Shown piece by piece: positions 9,149-17,067 of a DNA stretch of 64,000 bases. Origin of the DNA: an uncultured Bacteroidota bacterium. GTDB taxonomy: Bacteria; Bacteroidota; Bacteroidia; B-17B0; Aurantibacillaceae. The DNA lies in assembly GCA_903834765.1 (NCBI GenBank), contig CAILKE010000046.1, forward strand, positions 1 through 64,000. Reading direction: 5' to 3'. How positions within the stretch are numbered: the stretch's first letter is position 1; every line of letters begins with the position of its first letter. The position numbers were made by a program, and so were the translations under genes. The notes beneath the pieces are model-generated. The model had not been told where the DNA came from. It did no database searches and saw nothing but the letters and a program-made list of their open reading frames with translations.

Positions 9149-10369
9149 ATGAATCATACTGTAAAATCTAAACTAAAATGGCTGTCTTGTATGTTAGCCT
9201 TACCAGCTATTACATTTGCTCAAGATACAGAACCTGCAACTTCTTCATATTTTTCAAATCCACTATTTGATACTTTAGTGGTTGCTATTTTGTTATTAAT
9301 GATATTAATTGTTGCGATGAGTAATGTCCTTAAAAACTTAACGCAAAGCGAGTATTTTCAGAAAAAGTATATAACTAAATTAGAAGATCAATCATCTAAT
9401 TCTACAAAAATAATTGCTTTGCTAGCTATGTTCAGTTTGATGGGTGAACAATTATTAGCACAAACTGCAGTTCCAGTTAAAGCAGTTGTTATTGATGATT
9501 GGAGAATTGGTGGCTTAGACGGATTTACATTTTATTTTTTAATTACACTAATTGTTATTGAATCTATTGCCATTTTCATCTTATTTAATTTAATTAAAGG
9601 TTTTATTAAATCAGATACAATTGCTGTTAAAACTGTTGTTGATAAAACTACAGGTGAAATAAAAGTTGTTACTAAAAAAACAATTATTGATAAACTAAAT
9701 GCCTCTGTTGATATTGAAAAGGAAGGAGAAATCATGTTGGATCATGATTATGATGGTATTAAAGAATTAGATAATAATTTACCACCTTGGTGGAAATATG
9801 GTTTCTATCTTACAATTTTAATTGGTGTTATATATTTAATCAACTTTCATATTCTTGGTACGGGTGATTTGCAAGGCGAGGAATACACGAAAGCAATGGC
9901 TCAAGCTAAAATCGAAATTGAAGAATTTATGAAAACGTCTGCTAATAATGTGGATGAAACCAATGTTAAAATGCTTGAAGGTGCTGAAATTACTGCTGGT
10001 AAAGAAATTTATACTGCTAATTGTGTTGCCTGTCATGGTAAATTAGGTGAAGGTGGTGTAGGCCCAAATTTAACAGATGCTTATTGGATACATAGTGGTG
10101 GTATTGCGGATATTTTTAAAACAATTAAATATGGTTGGGCCGATAAAGGCATGAAGTCTTGGAAAGAAGATTTATCACCAAAACAAATTGCCCAAATATC
10201 AAGTTACATTAAAACATTAGCAGGAACCAATCCTCCTAATGGAAAGACTCCGCAAGGTGATATATATTCTGAGTCTGATAATAAAATTTTAAGCGATTCT
10301 ACTTTTCTTGTTATTGATAGTTTAACATTAAAAAAAATAAAAAAAGATAGTTTGACTATAATAAAATAA
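9149..10369 (+). CDS. ccoP: cbb3-type cytochrome c oxidase subunit III, mono-haem
   Basis: This 406-residue protein has a signal-like N-terminus (ALPAITFAQ), several membrane spans (about 38-62, 90-108, 128-150 and 215-235) and a C-terminal class I cytochrome c domain. There is one haem c site, CVACHGKLGEGG, with VGPNLTD downstream and a Met-containing segment near KGMKSW. Proteobacterial CcoP has two haems; only one CxxCH is visible here. The haem domain faces the periplasm and passes electrons towards CcoO/CcoN. It ends with a Ser/Lys-rich tail of unknown role. The next gene starts 22 bases later. Confidence 0.92.
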   Translation: MNHTVKSKLKWLSCMLALPAITFAQDTEPATSSYFSNPLFDTLVVAILLLMILIVAMSNVLKNLTQSEYFQKKYITKLEDQSSNSTKIIALLAMFSLMGEQLLAQTAVPVKAVVIDDWRIGGLDGFTFYFLITLIVIESIAIFILFNLIKGFIKSDTIAVKTVVDKTTGEIKVVTKKTIIDKLNASVDIEKEGEIMLDHDYDGIKELDNNLPPWWKYGFYLTILIGVIYLINFHILGTGDLQGEEYTKAMAQAKIEIEEFMKTSANNVDETNVKMLEGAEITAGKEIYTANCVACHGKLGEGGVGPNLTDAYWIHSGGIADIFKTIKYGWADKGMKSWKEDLSPKQIAQISSYIKTLAGTNPPNGKTPQGDIYSESDNKILSDSTFLVIDSLTLKKIKKDSLTIIK

Positions 10370-10391
10370 AAAATGAGCAAAAGCTCACATT

Positions 10392-11795
10392 ATGGAACTA
10401 GATAATAAGAATGAAAGTTTTAGAGATAGCATTGCTACTATAGATAAACAAGGGAAAAGAGCTTGGATTTTCCCTAAAAAACCAAGTGGTAAATTATATA
10501 ACTTAAGGGCTTATTTAACATATGTATATTTATTAGTATTTTTTGGTTTGCCATTTATTAAATTAAATGGCGAACCATTATTTTTGATGGATATTCTTCA
10601 CAAAAAATTTATTTTATTTGGAATGATTTTTTGGCCACAAGATTTTTTTATCTTTGGTTTGGGAATGCTTATTTTCATTGTGTTTATAGCATTATTCACT
10701 GTAGTATTTGGTCGTGTGTTTTGTGGTTGGGCCTGTCCTCAAACTATATTTATGGAAATGATTTTCCGCAGAATAGAGTATTTGATAGAAGGTGATGCTA
10801 ATCATCAAAGAGAGCTAAAACAAGCAACATGGGATAAGGAAAAAATACTAAAAAGAGTTTTGAAATTTATTTTGTTTGTTGCTATATCCTATTTAATAGC
10901 TAATACGTTATTATGTTATTTAATTAGTTTTGATGAAGTAGCTAAAATGTATACTGAGCCATTTACTGAACATACCGGAGGTTTATCAGCATTAGTGATT
11001 TTTACATTTGTATTTTACTTTGTTTATTCTTACTTAAGAGAGCAAGTGTGTTTGATTGTTTGTCCCTATGGCCGAATGCAAGGCGTTCTTTTAGATAAAG
11101 ATTCTATCGTGGTTGCATACGATTATGAAAGAGGAGAACCTAGACATAAAATTAAAAAAAATGAAGACCACGGAAAAGGCGATTGTATTGATTGCGGTTT
11201 ATGTGTAAAGGTTTGTCCAACAGGTATAGACATCAGAAACGGAACACAGTTAGAATGTGTTAATTGTACAGCTTGTATTGATGAATGCGATAGCGTGATG
11301 GAAAAAGTTGATTTGCCAATAGGTTTAATTCGTTATGCGTCAGAAAATGGCATCAAGAATAAACAAAAGTTAAGATTTACAACTCGTATGAAGGCCTATA
11401 CTGCAGTATTAGTTGTGTTAATGGGAATAGAAGTTTTTTTGCTTACCACTCGCTCAGATTATGATGCTACGATTTTAAGAGCAAAAGGAATGTTGTATCA
11501 AGATCAACCAAATGATAAGATAAGTAATTTGTATACAATTAAATTAGTAAATAAAACACGTAAAAGTTTACCTGTAGAAATTAAAGTTGAAAATTTACCA
11601 GCTGAAATACAATTAGTAGGTAAAGCTTTAACAGTCAAAAATGAAGATGTTTCTGAAGGAGAATTTTTTGTAATCCTTAAAAAGAGTGATGTGAAACAGA
11701 GAAAATCAATATTGGAAATAGGCGTCTACTCTAATAATAAAAAAATAAAAACAGTTAAAACGAATTTTTTAAGTAATATTTCACGAAGTAAATAA
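10392..11795 (+). CDS. ccoG: Cytochrome c oxidase accessory protein CcoG (FixG/RdxA family)
   Basis: This is a 467-residue polyferredoxin-like membrane protein. Early spans carry CGWACPQT and the later CLIVCPYGRMQG. Two 4Fe-4S motifs follow (CIDCGLCVKVCPTG and CVNCTACIDECD, about residues 260-300). After a further membrane span near 335-355, an Ig-like C-terminal domain fills residues about 370-467. Known CcoG proteins reduce copper for cbb3 assembly. Its position between ccoP and ccoH is the standard gene order. Confidence 0.93.
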   Translation: MELDNKNESFRDSIATIDKQGKRAWIFPKKPSGKLYNLRAYLTYVYLLVFFGLPFIKLNGEPLFLMDILHKKFILFGMIFWPQDFFIFGLGMLIFIVFIALFTVVFGRVFCGWACPQTIFMEMIFRRIEYLIEGDANHQRELKQATWDKEKILKRVLKFILFVAISYLIANTLLCYLISFDEVAKMYTEPFTEHTGGLSALVIFTFVFYFVYSYLREQVCLIVCPYGRMQGVLLDKDSIVVAYDYERGEPRHKIKKNEDHGKGDCIDCGLCVKVCPTGIDIRNGTQLECVNCTACIDECDSVMEKVDLPIGLIRYASENGIKNKQKLRFTTRMKAYTAVLVVLMGIEVFLLTTRSDYDATILRAKGMLYQDQPNDKISNLYTIKLVNKTRKSLPVEIKVENLPAEIQLVGKALTVKNEDVSEGEFFVILKKSDVKQRKSILEIGVYSNNKKIKTVKTNFLSNISRSK

Positions 11796-11804
11796 AAGAT
11801 TATT

Positions 11805-12239
11805 ATGAGTTGGGGAAAAAAAATTACCGTATTGTATTTAAGCTTTGTCGCTTTAATCGTAACCTTAGTCGTATTGTGTTTCCAACAAAAAGTGGAGTTA
11901 GAAACGAAAGACTACTATGCCCAAGAAATTAAATTTCAAGATAAAATTGATGCCATTAGTAATGAGAAGAATCTTGCATCAACGATTACGCATCAGCTTC
12001 TAGAAAATCAAATTATTTTAAATGCCGATACTTCTTTAGTAAGCAAGGATTTTGAAGGTACAATCAATTTCTATAGACCATCAGATTCTAGTAAGGATAT
12101 GAATTTAAAAATGAACTTTAACAATAATCAACAAATAATAAATGCTTCTGTAATGATTCATGGTGTCTATAAAATGCAATTATCATGGGTAAGTAATGGA
12201 ACCAAATATTTTAAAGAAGATGTGATTTTCATCAAATAA
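11805..12239 (+). CDS. ccoH: FixH family protein (CcoH)
   Basis: This 144-residue protein has one N-terminal membrane span (about residues 8-28) and a periplasmic beta-rich domain. The segment DYYAQEIKFQDKIDAI directly after the membrane is typical of FixH/CcoH, a stability and assembly factor of cbb3 oxidase. It lies 9 bases after ccoG and ends one base before the next start, so it is clearly in the same operon. Confidence 0.88.
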   Translation: MSWGKKITVLYLSFVALIVTLVVLCFQQKVELETKDYYAQEIKFQDKIDAISNEKNLASTITHQLLENQIILNADTSLVSKDFEGTINFYRPSDSSKDMNLKMNFNNNQQIINASVMIHGVYKMQLSWVSNGTKYFKEDVIFIK

Positions 12240-12240
12240 T

Positions 12241-13005
12241 ATGGAACTGGTTATAGCAGCTATATCTTTAGGTTTGTTAGGTAGTTTTCACTGCATTGGT
12301 ATGTGCGGTCCTATAGCTTTAGCATTACCTGTTCATCAGTATTCACCTCTTAAAAAATATGTTGGAATTTTTTTATACAATTTTGGACGTGTTGCAACAT
12401 ATACTTTTTTAGGCATATTGTTTGGGTTATTAGGACAATCTTTCTTTATAGGGGGCTTTCAGCAAATTGTTTCTATTACTATCGGAATTTTATTATTAGT
12501 ATCGGTAATCCTTACTCAAACCAAATGGTTCAATGTACCAAGCTTTGGTTTTATCTATATCTCAATAAATAAAGTAAAACAACAATTAGGGAATTTATTT
12601 AATAAAAAAGGATTACACTTTTTGTTTTTCATTGGTTTATTAAATGGACTTTTGCCTTGTGGTTTAGTGTATTTAGGAATTGCCGGAGCTATTGCTACGG
12701 GGAATTATATTCGAGGCGCTGAGTTTATGTTTTATTTTGGAGTAGGTACAGTTCCTGTGATGTATGCAGTTGCTTTCTTAGGGCAATTTATCACAGTAAA
12801 ATATAGAAATCATATTCGTCAAGTAATGCCATATGTGGTTTCGTTTATGGCCGTATTATTAATTTTGAGAGGATTAAATTTAGGAATTCCTTATGTGAGT
12901 CCTGAGTTTGAAAAAAACACGAATACGGTTTCTTGTTGCGAAAAACCTAGCCAAGACAATAAACAAGAATTCAAGCCGATTAAATCATGTTGTCATAAAA
13001 AATAA
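12241..13005 (+). CDS. SafE/DsbD-like membrane protein with Cys-rich tail
   Basis: This 254-residue protein has about six membrane spans. It opens with SFHCIGMCGPIALALP and has a second Cys-containing span (GLLPCGLVYLGIAG), the pattern of the cytochrome-biogenesis-type SafE/DsbD family found at the end of cco clusters in Bacteroidota. The C-terminal tail is polar and has two CC pairs (VSCCEKP and KSCCHKK), which could bind copper or exchange disulfides. It starts one base after ccoH. A role in copper or thiol supply to the oxidase is inferred from position only. Confidence 0.85.
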   Translation: MELVIAAISLGLLGSFHCIGMCGPIALALPVHQYSPLKKYVGIFLYNFGRVATYTFLGILFGLLGQSFFIGGFQQIVSITIGILLLVSVILTQTKWFNVPSFGFIYISINKVKQQLGNLFNKKGLHFLFFIGLLNGLLPCGLVYLGIAGAIATGNYIRGAEFMFYFGVGTVPVMYAVAFLGQFITVKYRNHIRQVMPYVVSFMAVLLILRGLNLGIPYVSPEFEKNTNTVSCCEKPSQDNKQEFKPIKSCCHKK

Positions 13006-13008
13006 ACT

Positions 13009-14256
13009 ATGTTTTGGGAAAAATATTCATACTCACAAATAAAAAGTAAGGTTTTTGAATCGTTAAGTAAAAACACGAATTACCGTACAGAAAATATTAT
13101 TGGTATTCCAGGAACTTTTTTGGATACTGATATCTTTTATGATGACGCACCATTTTTAAAGGATGCCCCGTTTTTATCAACCTTAATAGCTAATCCTAAT
13201 CATATTGGGGTTCATACTTTTGGAGATGAGCATGAAGATTTTTTCGCTGGCACACAAGAATTAGAAAAAGACCTTATAAAAATTTGTGCTGAAGAAATAT
13301 TTTCAGCTGAGCCAAATACTTATGATGGTTATGTGGCAAGTGGAGGAACAGAAGCAAACATTGAAGCCTTATGGATTTATCGTAATTATTATAAGAAAGA
13401 ATATAGCGCTTCTGTTAATGAAATAGCAGTTGTTTATTCAGCGGACACACATTATTCTATACCAAAGGGAATTGACTTATTAAATTTAAAGAGTATTGAG
13501 TTAGATGTTCATCCAGTTTCGAGAGAAATCGTCATCAAAGATTTAGAACAAAAAATAGAAAGAGCATTAGCAAAAGGAATTAAATATTTTATCATCAATA
13601 TGAATATGTCAACCACCATGTTTGGTTCTGTGGATGATATTGATAAAGTTACCTCATTTTTAAATTTAGTACACATTAATTATAAGTTACATGTAGATGG
13701 AGCATACGGTGGCTTTATATACCCATTTACGAATCGACAAAATTCATATAATTTTAAAAATAAAGATATTTCTTCCTTTTCTATTGATGGACATAAAATG
13801 TTACAAGCGCCATATGGAACAGGGATTTTCTTAGCAAGGAAAGATTTGTTACAATATGTTTGCACAAATGAAGCGGGTTATGTTAAAGGAAAAGATTTTA
13901 CATTATGCGGAAGCCGTTCAGGTGCTAATGCGGTATGTGTTTGGATGATATTGAGAATTCATGGCTCAGAAGGGTGGAACGTGAAAATGCGTCAGTTAGT
14001 TGATCTTACATCATCTATTTGCGAAAAACTAAATCAATGGAATATTCATTATTTCAGACATCCCGATTTAAATATCGTAACGATAGATGCTAATTATATG
14101 AGTCGCGATTTAGCAGATAAATATCATTTAGTTCCCGATAATCATAATGAAAAGCCTAATTGGTATAAAATAGTGGTAATGCCTCATGTAAAGCAAGGAA
14201 TCATTGATAATTTTATGACAGAGTTAGAAAACGAACAACATAAAAGATTTAAATAA
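13009..14256 (+). CDS. PLP-dependent group II decarboxylase-like protein
   Basis: This 415-residue fold-type I PLP enzyme resembles histidine, aspartate and glutamate decarboxylases. Visible sites are the cofactor-stacking region around DTHYSIPKG, the Asp of HVDGAYGGFIYP that pairs with the pyridine nitrogen, and the Schiff-base Lys in SIDGHKMLQAPYGTG (near residue 263). ASGGTEANIEAL near 112 binds phosphate. It starts 3 bases after the SafE-like gene, so it is co-transcribed with the oxidase assembly genes. The amino acid substrate cannot be determined from sequence; an aminotransferase-like activity is possible. Confidence 0.8.
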   Translation: MFWEKYSYSQIKSKVFESLSKNTNYRTENIIGIPGTFLDTDIFYDDAPFLKDAPFLSTLIANPNHIGVHTFGDEHEDFFAGTQELEKDLIKICAEEIFSAEPNTYDGYVASGGTEANIEALWIYRNYYKKEYSASVNEIAVVYSADTHYSIPKGIDLLNLKSIELDVHPVSREIVIKDLEQKIERALAKGIKYFIINMNMSTTMFGSVDDIDKVTSFLNLVHINYKLHVDGAYGGFIYPFTNRQNSYNFKNKDISSFSIDGHKMLQAPYGTGIFLARKDLLQYVCTNEAGYVKGKDFTLCGSRSGANAVCVWMILRIHGSEGWNVKMRQLVDLTSSICEKLNQWNIHYFRHPDLNIVTIDANYMSRDLADKYHLVPDNHNEKPNWYKIVVMPHVKQGIIDNFMTELENEQHKRFK

Positions 14257-14390
14257 TATTTGGAGGCAGCGCAAATTTTGGCAAAAAATGGCATGAGATT
14301 GATCCTACCTATCCAATAATTTATGTATTAAATTTTATAGGGATTATTCATCTCAAAATAGATAATGATTTTAATTACATGTAATTCAAA

Positions 14391-15725
14391 ATGATGGACT
14401 TAGTTTCAAAATATAATATACAGGCGCCTCGCTACACTAGTTACCCAACTGTTCCATATTGGGATAATAATTTAAATGAAGAAAAATGGATTGAACATAT
14501 TAAACATGCTTTTATAAAATATAATAAAGATGGCATTAGTTTATACATACATTTGCCATACTGCGAAAGCCTTTGCACCTATTGCGCTTGTAATACACGA
14601 ATCACCGTTAATCATAAGGTAGAAACACCGTACATTGAATCTTTATTAAAAGAGTGGCAGTTATATTTGAATCAATTTGATGGCAAACCTTTAATTAAAG
14701 AAATACATTTAGGAGGAGGCACACCAACTTTTTTTTCACCGGAAAATTTAACCTATTTATTGAGTTCTATTTTAAGTACAGTTGACATTGCGCCTAATCA
14801 TGATTTTAGTTTCGAAGGTCATCCAAGTAATACAACCAAAGCACATTTAAGAGCTTTGTATGATTTAGGTTTCGAGCGTGTCAGTTTTGGCATACAAGAT
14901 TTTGATGAAAAAGTACAAGATACCATCAATCGTTATCAAACATTTGAAGAGGTGAAACAAGTGATGAATGATGCGAGAGAAATTGGTTATACATCTATTA
15001 ACTTTGATTTGGTATATGGTTTACCTTATCAAACAATCGAATCTATTAAAGATACCATCACTAAAATTATTTCATTAAATCCTGAACGTATTGCATTTTA
15101 TAGTTATGCTCATGTGCCATGGTTAAAACCTGGTCAACGAAAATATTCTGAAAAAGATTTACCTGCTGACGCATATAAAAGAAGTTTATATGAAAAAGGA
15201 AAAGAATTATTTTTGAATGCCAAGTATTTGGATATTGGTATGGATCATTTTGCTTTACCGAATGATGCTCTATTTGACGCTTTTAATAATGGAAGTTTAC
15301 ATCGCAATTTCATGGGCTATACAACAAACACTACTAAATTATTAATTGGGTTAGGCTGCTCATCTATCAGTGATACTTGGGATGGCTTTGCACAAAATAT
15401 TAAAACCGTTGAAGAATATCAAAAAATAGTAAATGAAGGACATTTTCCTATTTTTAAAGGGCATTCATTAACAGAAGAAGATTTAGTAATTCGTCAACAT
15501 GTCTTAAATCTAATGTGTCAGCATAAAACAAATATTGATAGGTATTACTTTGAAGCTGAAGATAAATTTAATGATTTTATTAAAGATGGATTAATAGTAG
15601 TAGAAGATGATATTATTTATATTACAGAAAATGGTAAATTGTTTTTGCGAAACGTTTGTTTAGCATTTGATAAGCGCTATTGGAAAAAAGTTCCTGATGG
15701 TAATTTATTTAGCACAACAGCCTAA
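14391..15725 (+). CDS. hemN: Oxygen-independent coproporphyrinogen III oxidase
   Basis: This is a 444-residue radical SAM enzyme that makes protoporphyrinogen IX without oxygen. The 4Fe-4S site is in LPYCESLCTYCACNT (about residues 56-70), followed by HLGGGTPTFF and FGIQDFDEKVQ. The C-terminal HemN domain is present (about 350-440). It lies 134 bases after the decarboxylase and has a degraded FNR-like half-match (TGATTTTAATTA at 14366) in its leader. The pairing with cbb3 oxidase fits haem supply under low oxygen. ATG at 14391 or 14394 would serve. Confidence 0.95.
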   Translation: MMDLVSKYNIQAPRYTSYPTVPYWDNNLNEEKWIEHIKHAFIKYNKDGISLYIHLPYCESLCTYCACNTRITVNHKVETPYIESLLKEWQLYLNQFDGKPLIKEIHLGGGTPTFFSPENLTYLLSSILSTVDIAPNHDFSFEGHPSNTTKAHLRALYDLGFERVSFGIQDFDEKVQDTINRYQTFEEVKQVMNDAREIGYTSINFDLVYGLPYQTIESIKDTITKIISLNPERIAFYSYAHVPWLKPGQRKYSEKDLPADAYKRSLYEKGKELFLNAKYLDIGMDHFALPNDALFDAFNNGSLHRNFMGYTTNTTKLLIGLGCSSISDTWDGFAQNIKTVEEYQKIVNEGHFPIFKGHSLTEEDLVIRQHVLNLMCQHKTNIDRYYFEAEDKFNDFIKDGLIVVEDDIIYITENGKLFLRNVCLAFDKRYWKKVPDGNLFSTTA

Positions 15726-15727
15726 AT

Positions 15728-15850
15728 ATGAAGCAAGATATACAAACCTTAGAAGATATAAAGTTAATGGTAAATACTTTTTACGACCGTATTCAAAAAA
15801 ATGAAACATTAGGCCTATCAAATATTGATTTCAATCATTTTTTTAATTGA
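15728..15850 (+). pseudogene. Remnant of a group III truncated haemoglobin gene
   Basis: An ATG two bases after hemN opens 40 codons. Residues 1-30 (TLEDIKLMVNTFYDRIQKNE then TLG) match the start of group III truncated haemoglobins, in which a DI-LLV-TFY-K-LGPIF pattern is typical. After TLG the reading departs from the family (LSNIDFNHFFN) and stops. The remaining roughly 100 codons, including the haem-binding His, are not found downstream, so this looks like a deletion relic. Translation into a 40-residue peptide cannot be excluded. Confidence 0.65.
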
Positions 15851-15860
15851 CAAATGTCAA
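15847..15860. promoter_or_regulatory. CRP/FNR-type palindrome upstream of the 110-residue membrane protein
   Basis: TTGACAAATGTCAA is a perfect 14-base dyad (TTGAC-N4-GTCAA). It is centred about 61 bases before the ATG at 15915, which fits activation from about -41 with a short leader. It overlaps the stop of the haemoglobin remnant. Its sequence differs from the TGAT-N4-ATCA sites of the oxidase genes, so a different member of the family, such as an NO-responsive one, could be involved. Confidence 0.5.
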
Positions 15861-15914
15861 TAATCAAAATAGTTTTTTGAAATAATTTTATAATAAATTA
15901 ATAAAACAACTATC

Positions 15915-16247
15915 ATGGAAAAGGCAATTAACATTAAAACAAGTGATTATTCACAAGCATCTAAGATTTCTAAAAAAAATAAATACGATTTGTTTATTGA
16001 AAATTTAAATTTCAGTTATTTTGGTTTGATTAGTATGACAATCTTAATAGGAAGTATTATTGGAGGAATTGCTGCTGCAATTATCTTAGGTAACGAAGCC
16101 CCTATTTGGGAGTTGGGATTATGCGCAGCGGTTTCTATGGCAAACAATACTGCTGCTATAGGACAAGCACCAACTAAATGGGTATTCAATTTGTTTGTGC
16201 TTAGTATCTTTGTAAATATATTAATGATTGTGATGAATTTATTTTAA
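15915..16247 (+). CDS. Hypothetical membrane protein, 110 residues
   Basis: I do not recognise a named family. A soluble Lys-rich N-terminus (about 1-35) is followed by three likely membrane segments (about 38-60, 66-82 and 90-109) that are rich in Gly, Ala and Ile. A perfect CRP/FNR-type palindrome lies just upstream and an intrinsic terminator just downstream, so it is a single-gene transcript. Its neighbours, hemN and the haemoglobin relic, suggest a role in oxygen- or NO-limited growth, but this is inference from position. Confidence 0.75.
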   Translation: MEKAINIKTSDYSQASKISKKNKYDLFIENLNFSYFGLISMTILIGSIIGGIAAAIILGNEAPIWELGLCAAVSMANNTAAIGQAPTKWVFNLFVLSIFVNILMIVMNLF

Positions 16248-16272
16248 TGGCTAAATGATTTTGTAAAACCTT

Positions 16273-16320
16273 AATCCTACAAAGATGACAATAATCATTT
16301 TTGTAGGATTGTTTTTTTTA
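16273..16320 (+). terminator. Intrinsic terminator after the 110-residue membrane protein
   Basis: AATCCTACAAA at 16273-16283 pairs perfectly with TTTGTAGGATT at 16300-16310 (11 base pairs, 16-base loop), followed by G and a run of T. It separates the 15915 gene from the 16349 gene. Confidence 0.8.
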
Positions 16321-16348
16321 AGTAAATTAGTTAAACAAAATATAAATT

Positions 16349-16696
16349 ATGAGCCAAGAAATAAAAGATGACCATTGGGAAAATTTATATGTATTTGCTA
16401 AACATTTAGCGGATGCTAATAAAAGTTTTGTTGAAATTGAAAAACAATTGAAATCTAAAACAGATGATTCTATTATGGTTGCTGAAATGTTAACGCAAAT
16501 TAAAAAAGTGCGTCATGCTGTTAAAACCAAAAATGGGTTAGTTAAACTTGCCTTTGGTGCTATGTTTTTACTCTTAGGATTTATAATAACTGTATTTAAT
16601 TTTCACGCCAATCAATCTTTTACCATGGTAATGTATAGTTTTACTACTATAGGTTTATTACTTCTGTTTTGGGGACTTTATGATATTATTGGGTAG
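16349..16696 (+). CDS. Hypothetical membrane protein, 115 residues
   Basis: This 115-residue protein has no recognised family. Residues 1-70 are soluble and probably helical (charged, heptad-like). Two membrane segments follow (about 72-90 and 95-113) and form a hairpin. Gene length, ATG start and steady codon use support a real gene. It lies between a terminator and a region with two FNR-type palindromes. Function unknown. Confidence 0.7.
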   Translation: MSQEIKDDHWENLYVFAKHLADANKSFVEIEKQLKSKTDDSIMVAEMLTQIKKVRHAVKTKNGLVKLAFGAMFLLLGFIITVFNFHANQSFTMVMYSFTTIGLLLLFWGLYDIIG

Positions 16697-17067
16697 TAAA
16701 TAATCTGATATAAATCATTCCTTATTGTTGATGTTTATCATTTGAGATTTCTTTCAGTTGAAATACTATATAGTAAAATTTCAACTATGCACAACGAACA
16801 TTCTTTTTAGATTAATTCCTAGTGTCATCTTACTTGTGTTTTATTTAAGTTGAAATTTATATTTATTGCGCTTATTATGTAATATTTACAGCTCAATTAT
16901 TTTTAATATTAGCCAATAAGAGTAAATGAAATGTGAAAGTAAACGGGTTTATTTATTTTTTTATTTTCATTAAAATCTTACATGCTTAATATTAACATAT
17001 TTATTGTTTTATATAATCACTCAATTAGCACGACATTTGTAGAGAACATTATATAAAACATATTATC
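16697..17067. promoter_or_regulatory. 371-base intergenic region with two FNR-type dyads and a nested inverted repeat
   Basis: TGATATAAATCA (16706-16717) and TGATGTTTATCA (16729-16740) are two TGAT-N4-ATCA sites with centres 23 bases apart. Just downstream, GTTGAAAT (16757-16764) and ATTTCAAC (16778-16785) form an inverted repeat that encloses the palindrome TACTATATAGTA (16764-16775). The next gene starts only at 17068. I see no ORF over 20 codons and no tRNA in the remainder, which is very AT-rich. Confidence 0.45.

Noticed and set aside
14366-14377. TGATTTTAATTA before hemN as an FNR-type site
   Set aside because: One half-site is degraded (ATTA for ATCA), so it is not counted as a site; it may be a weak one.
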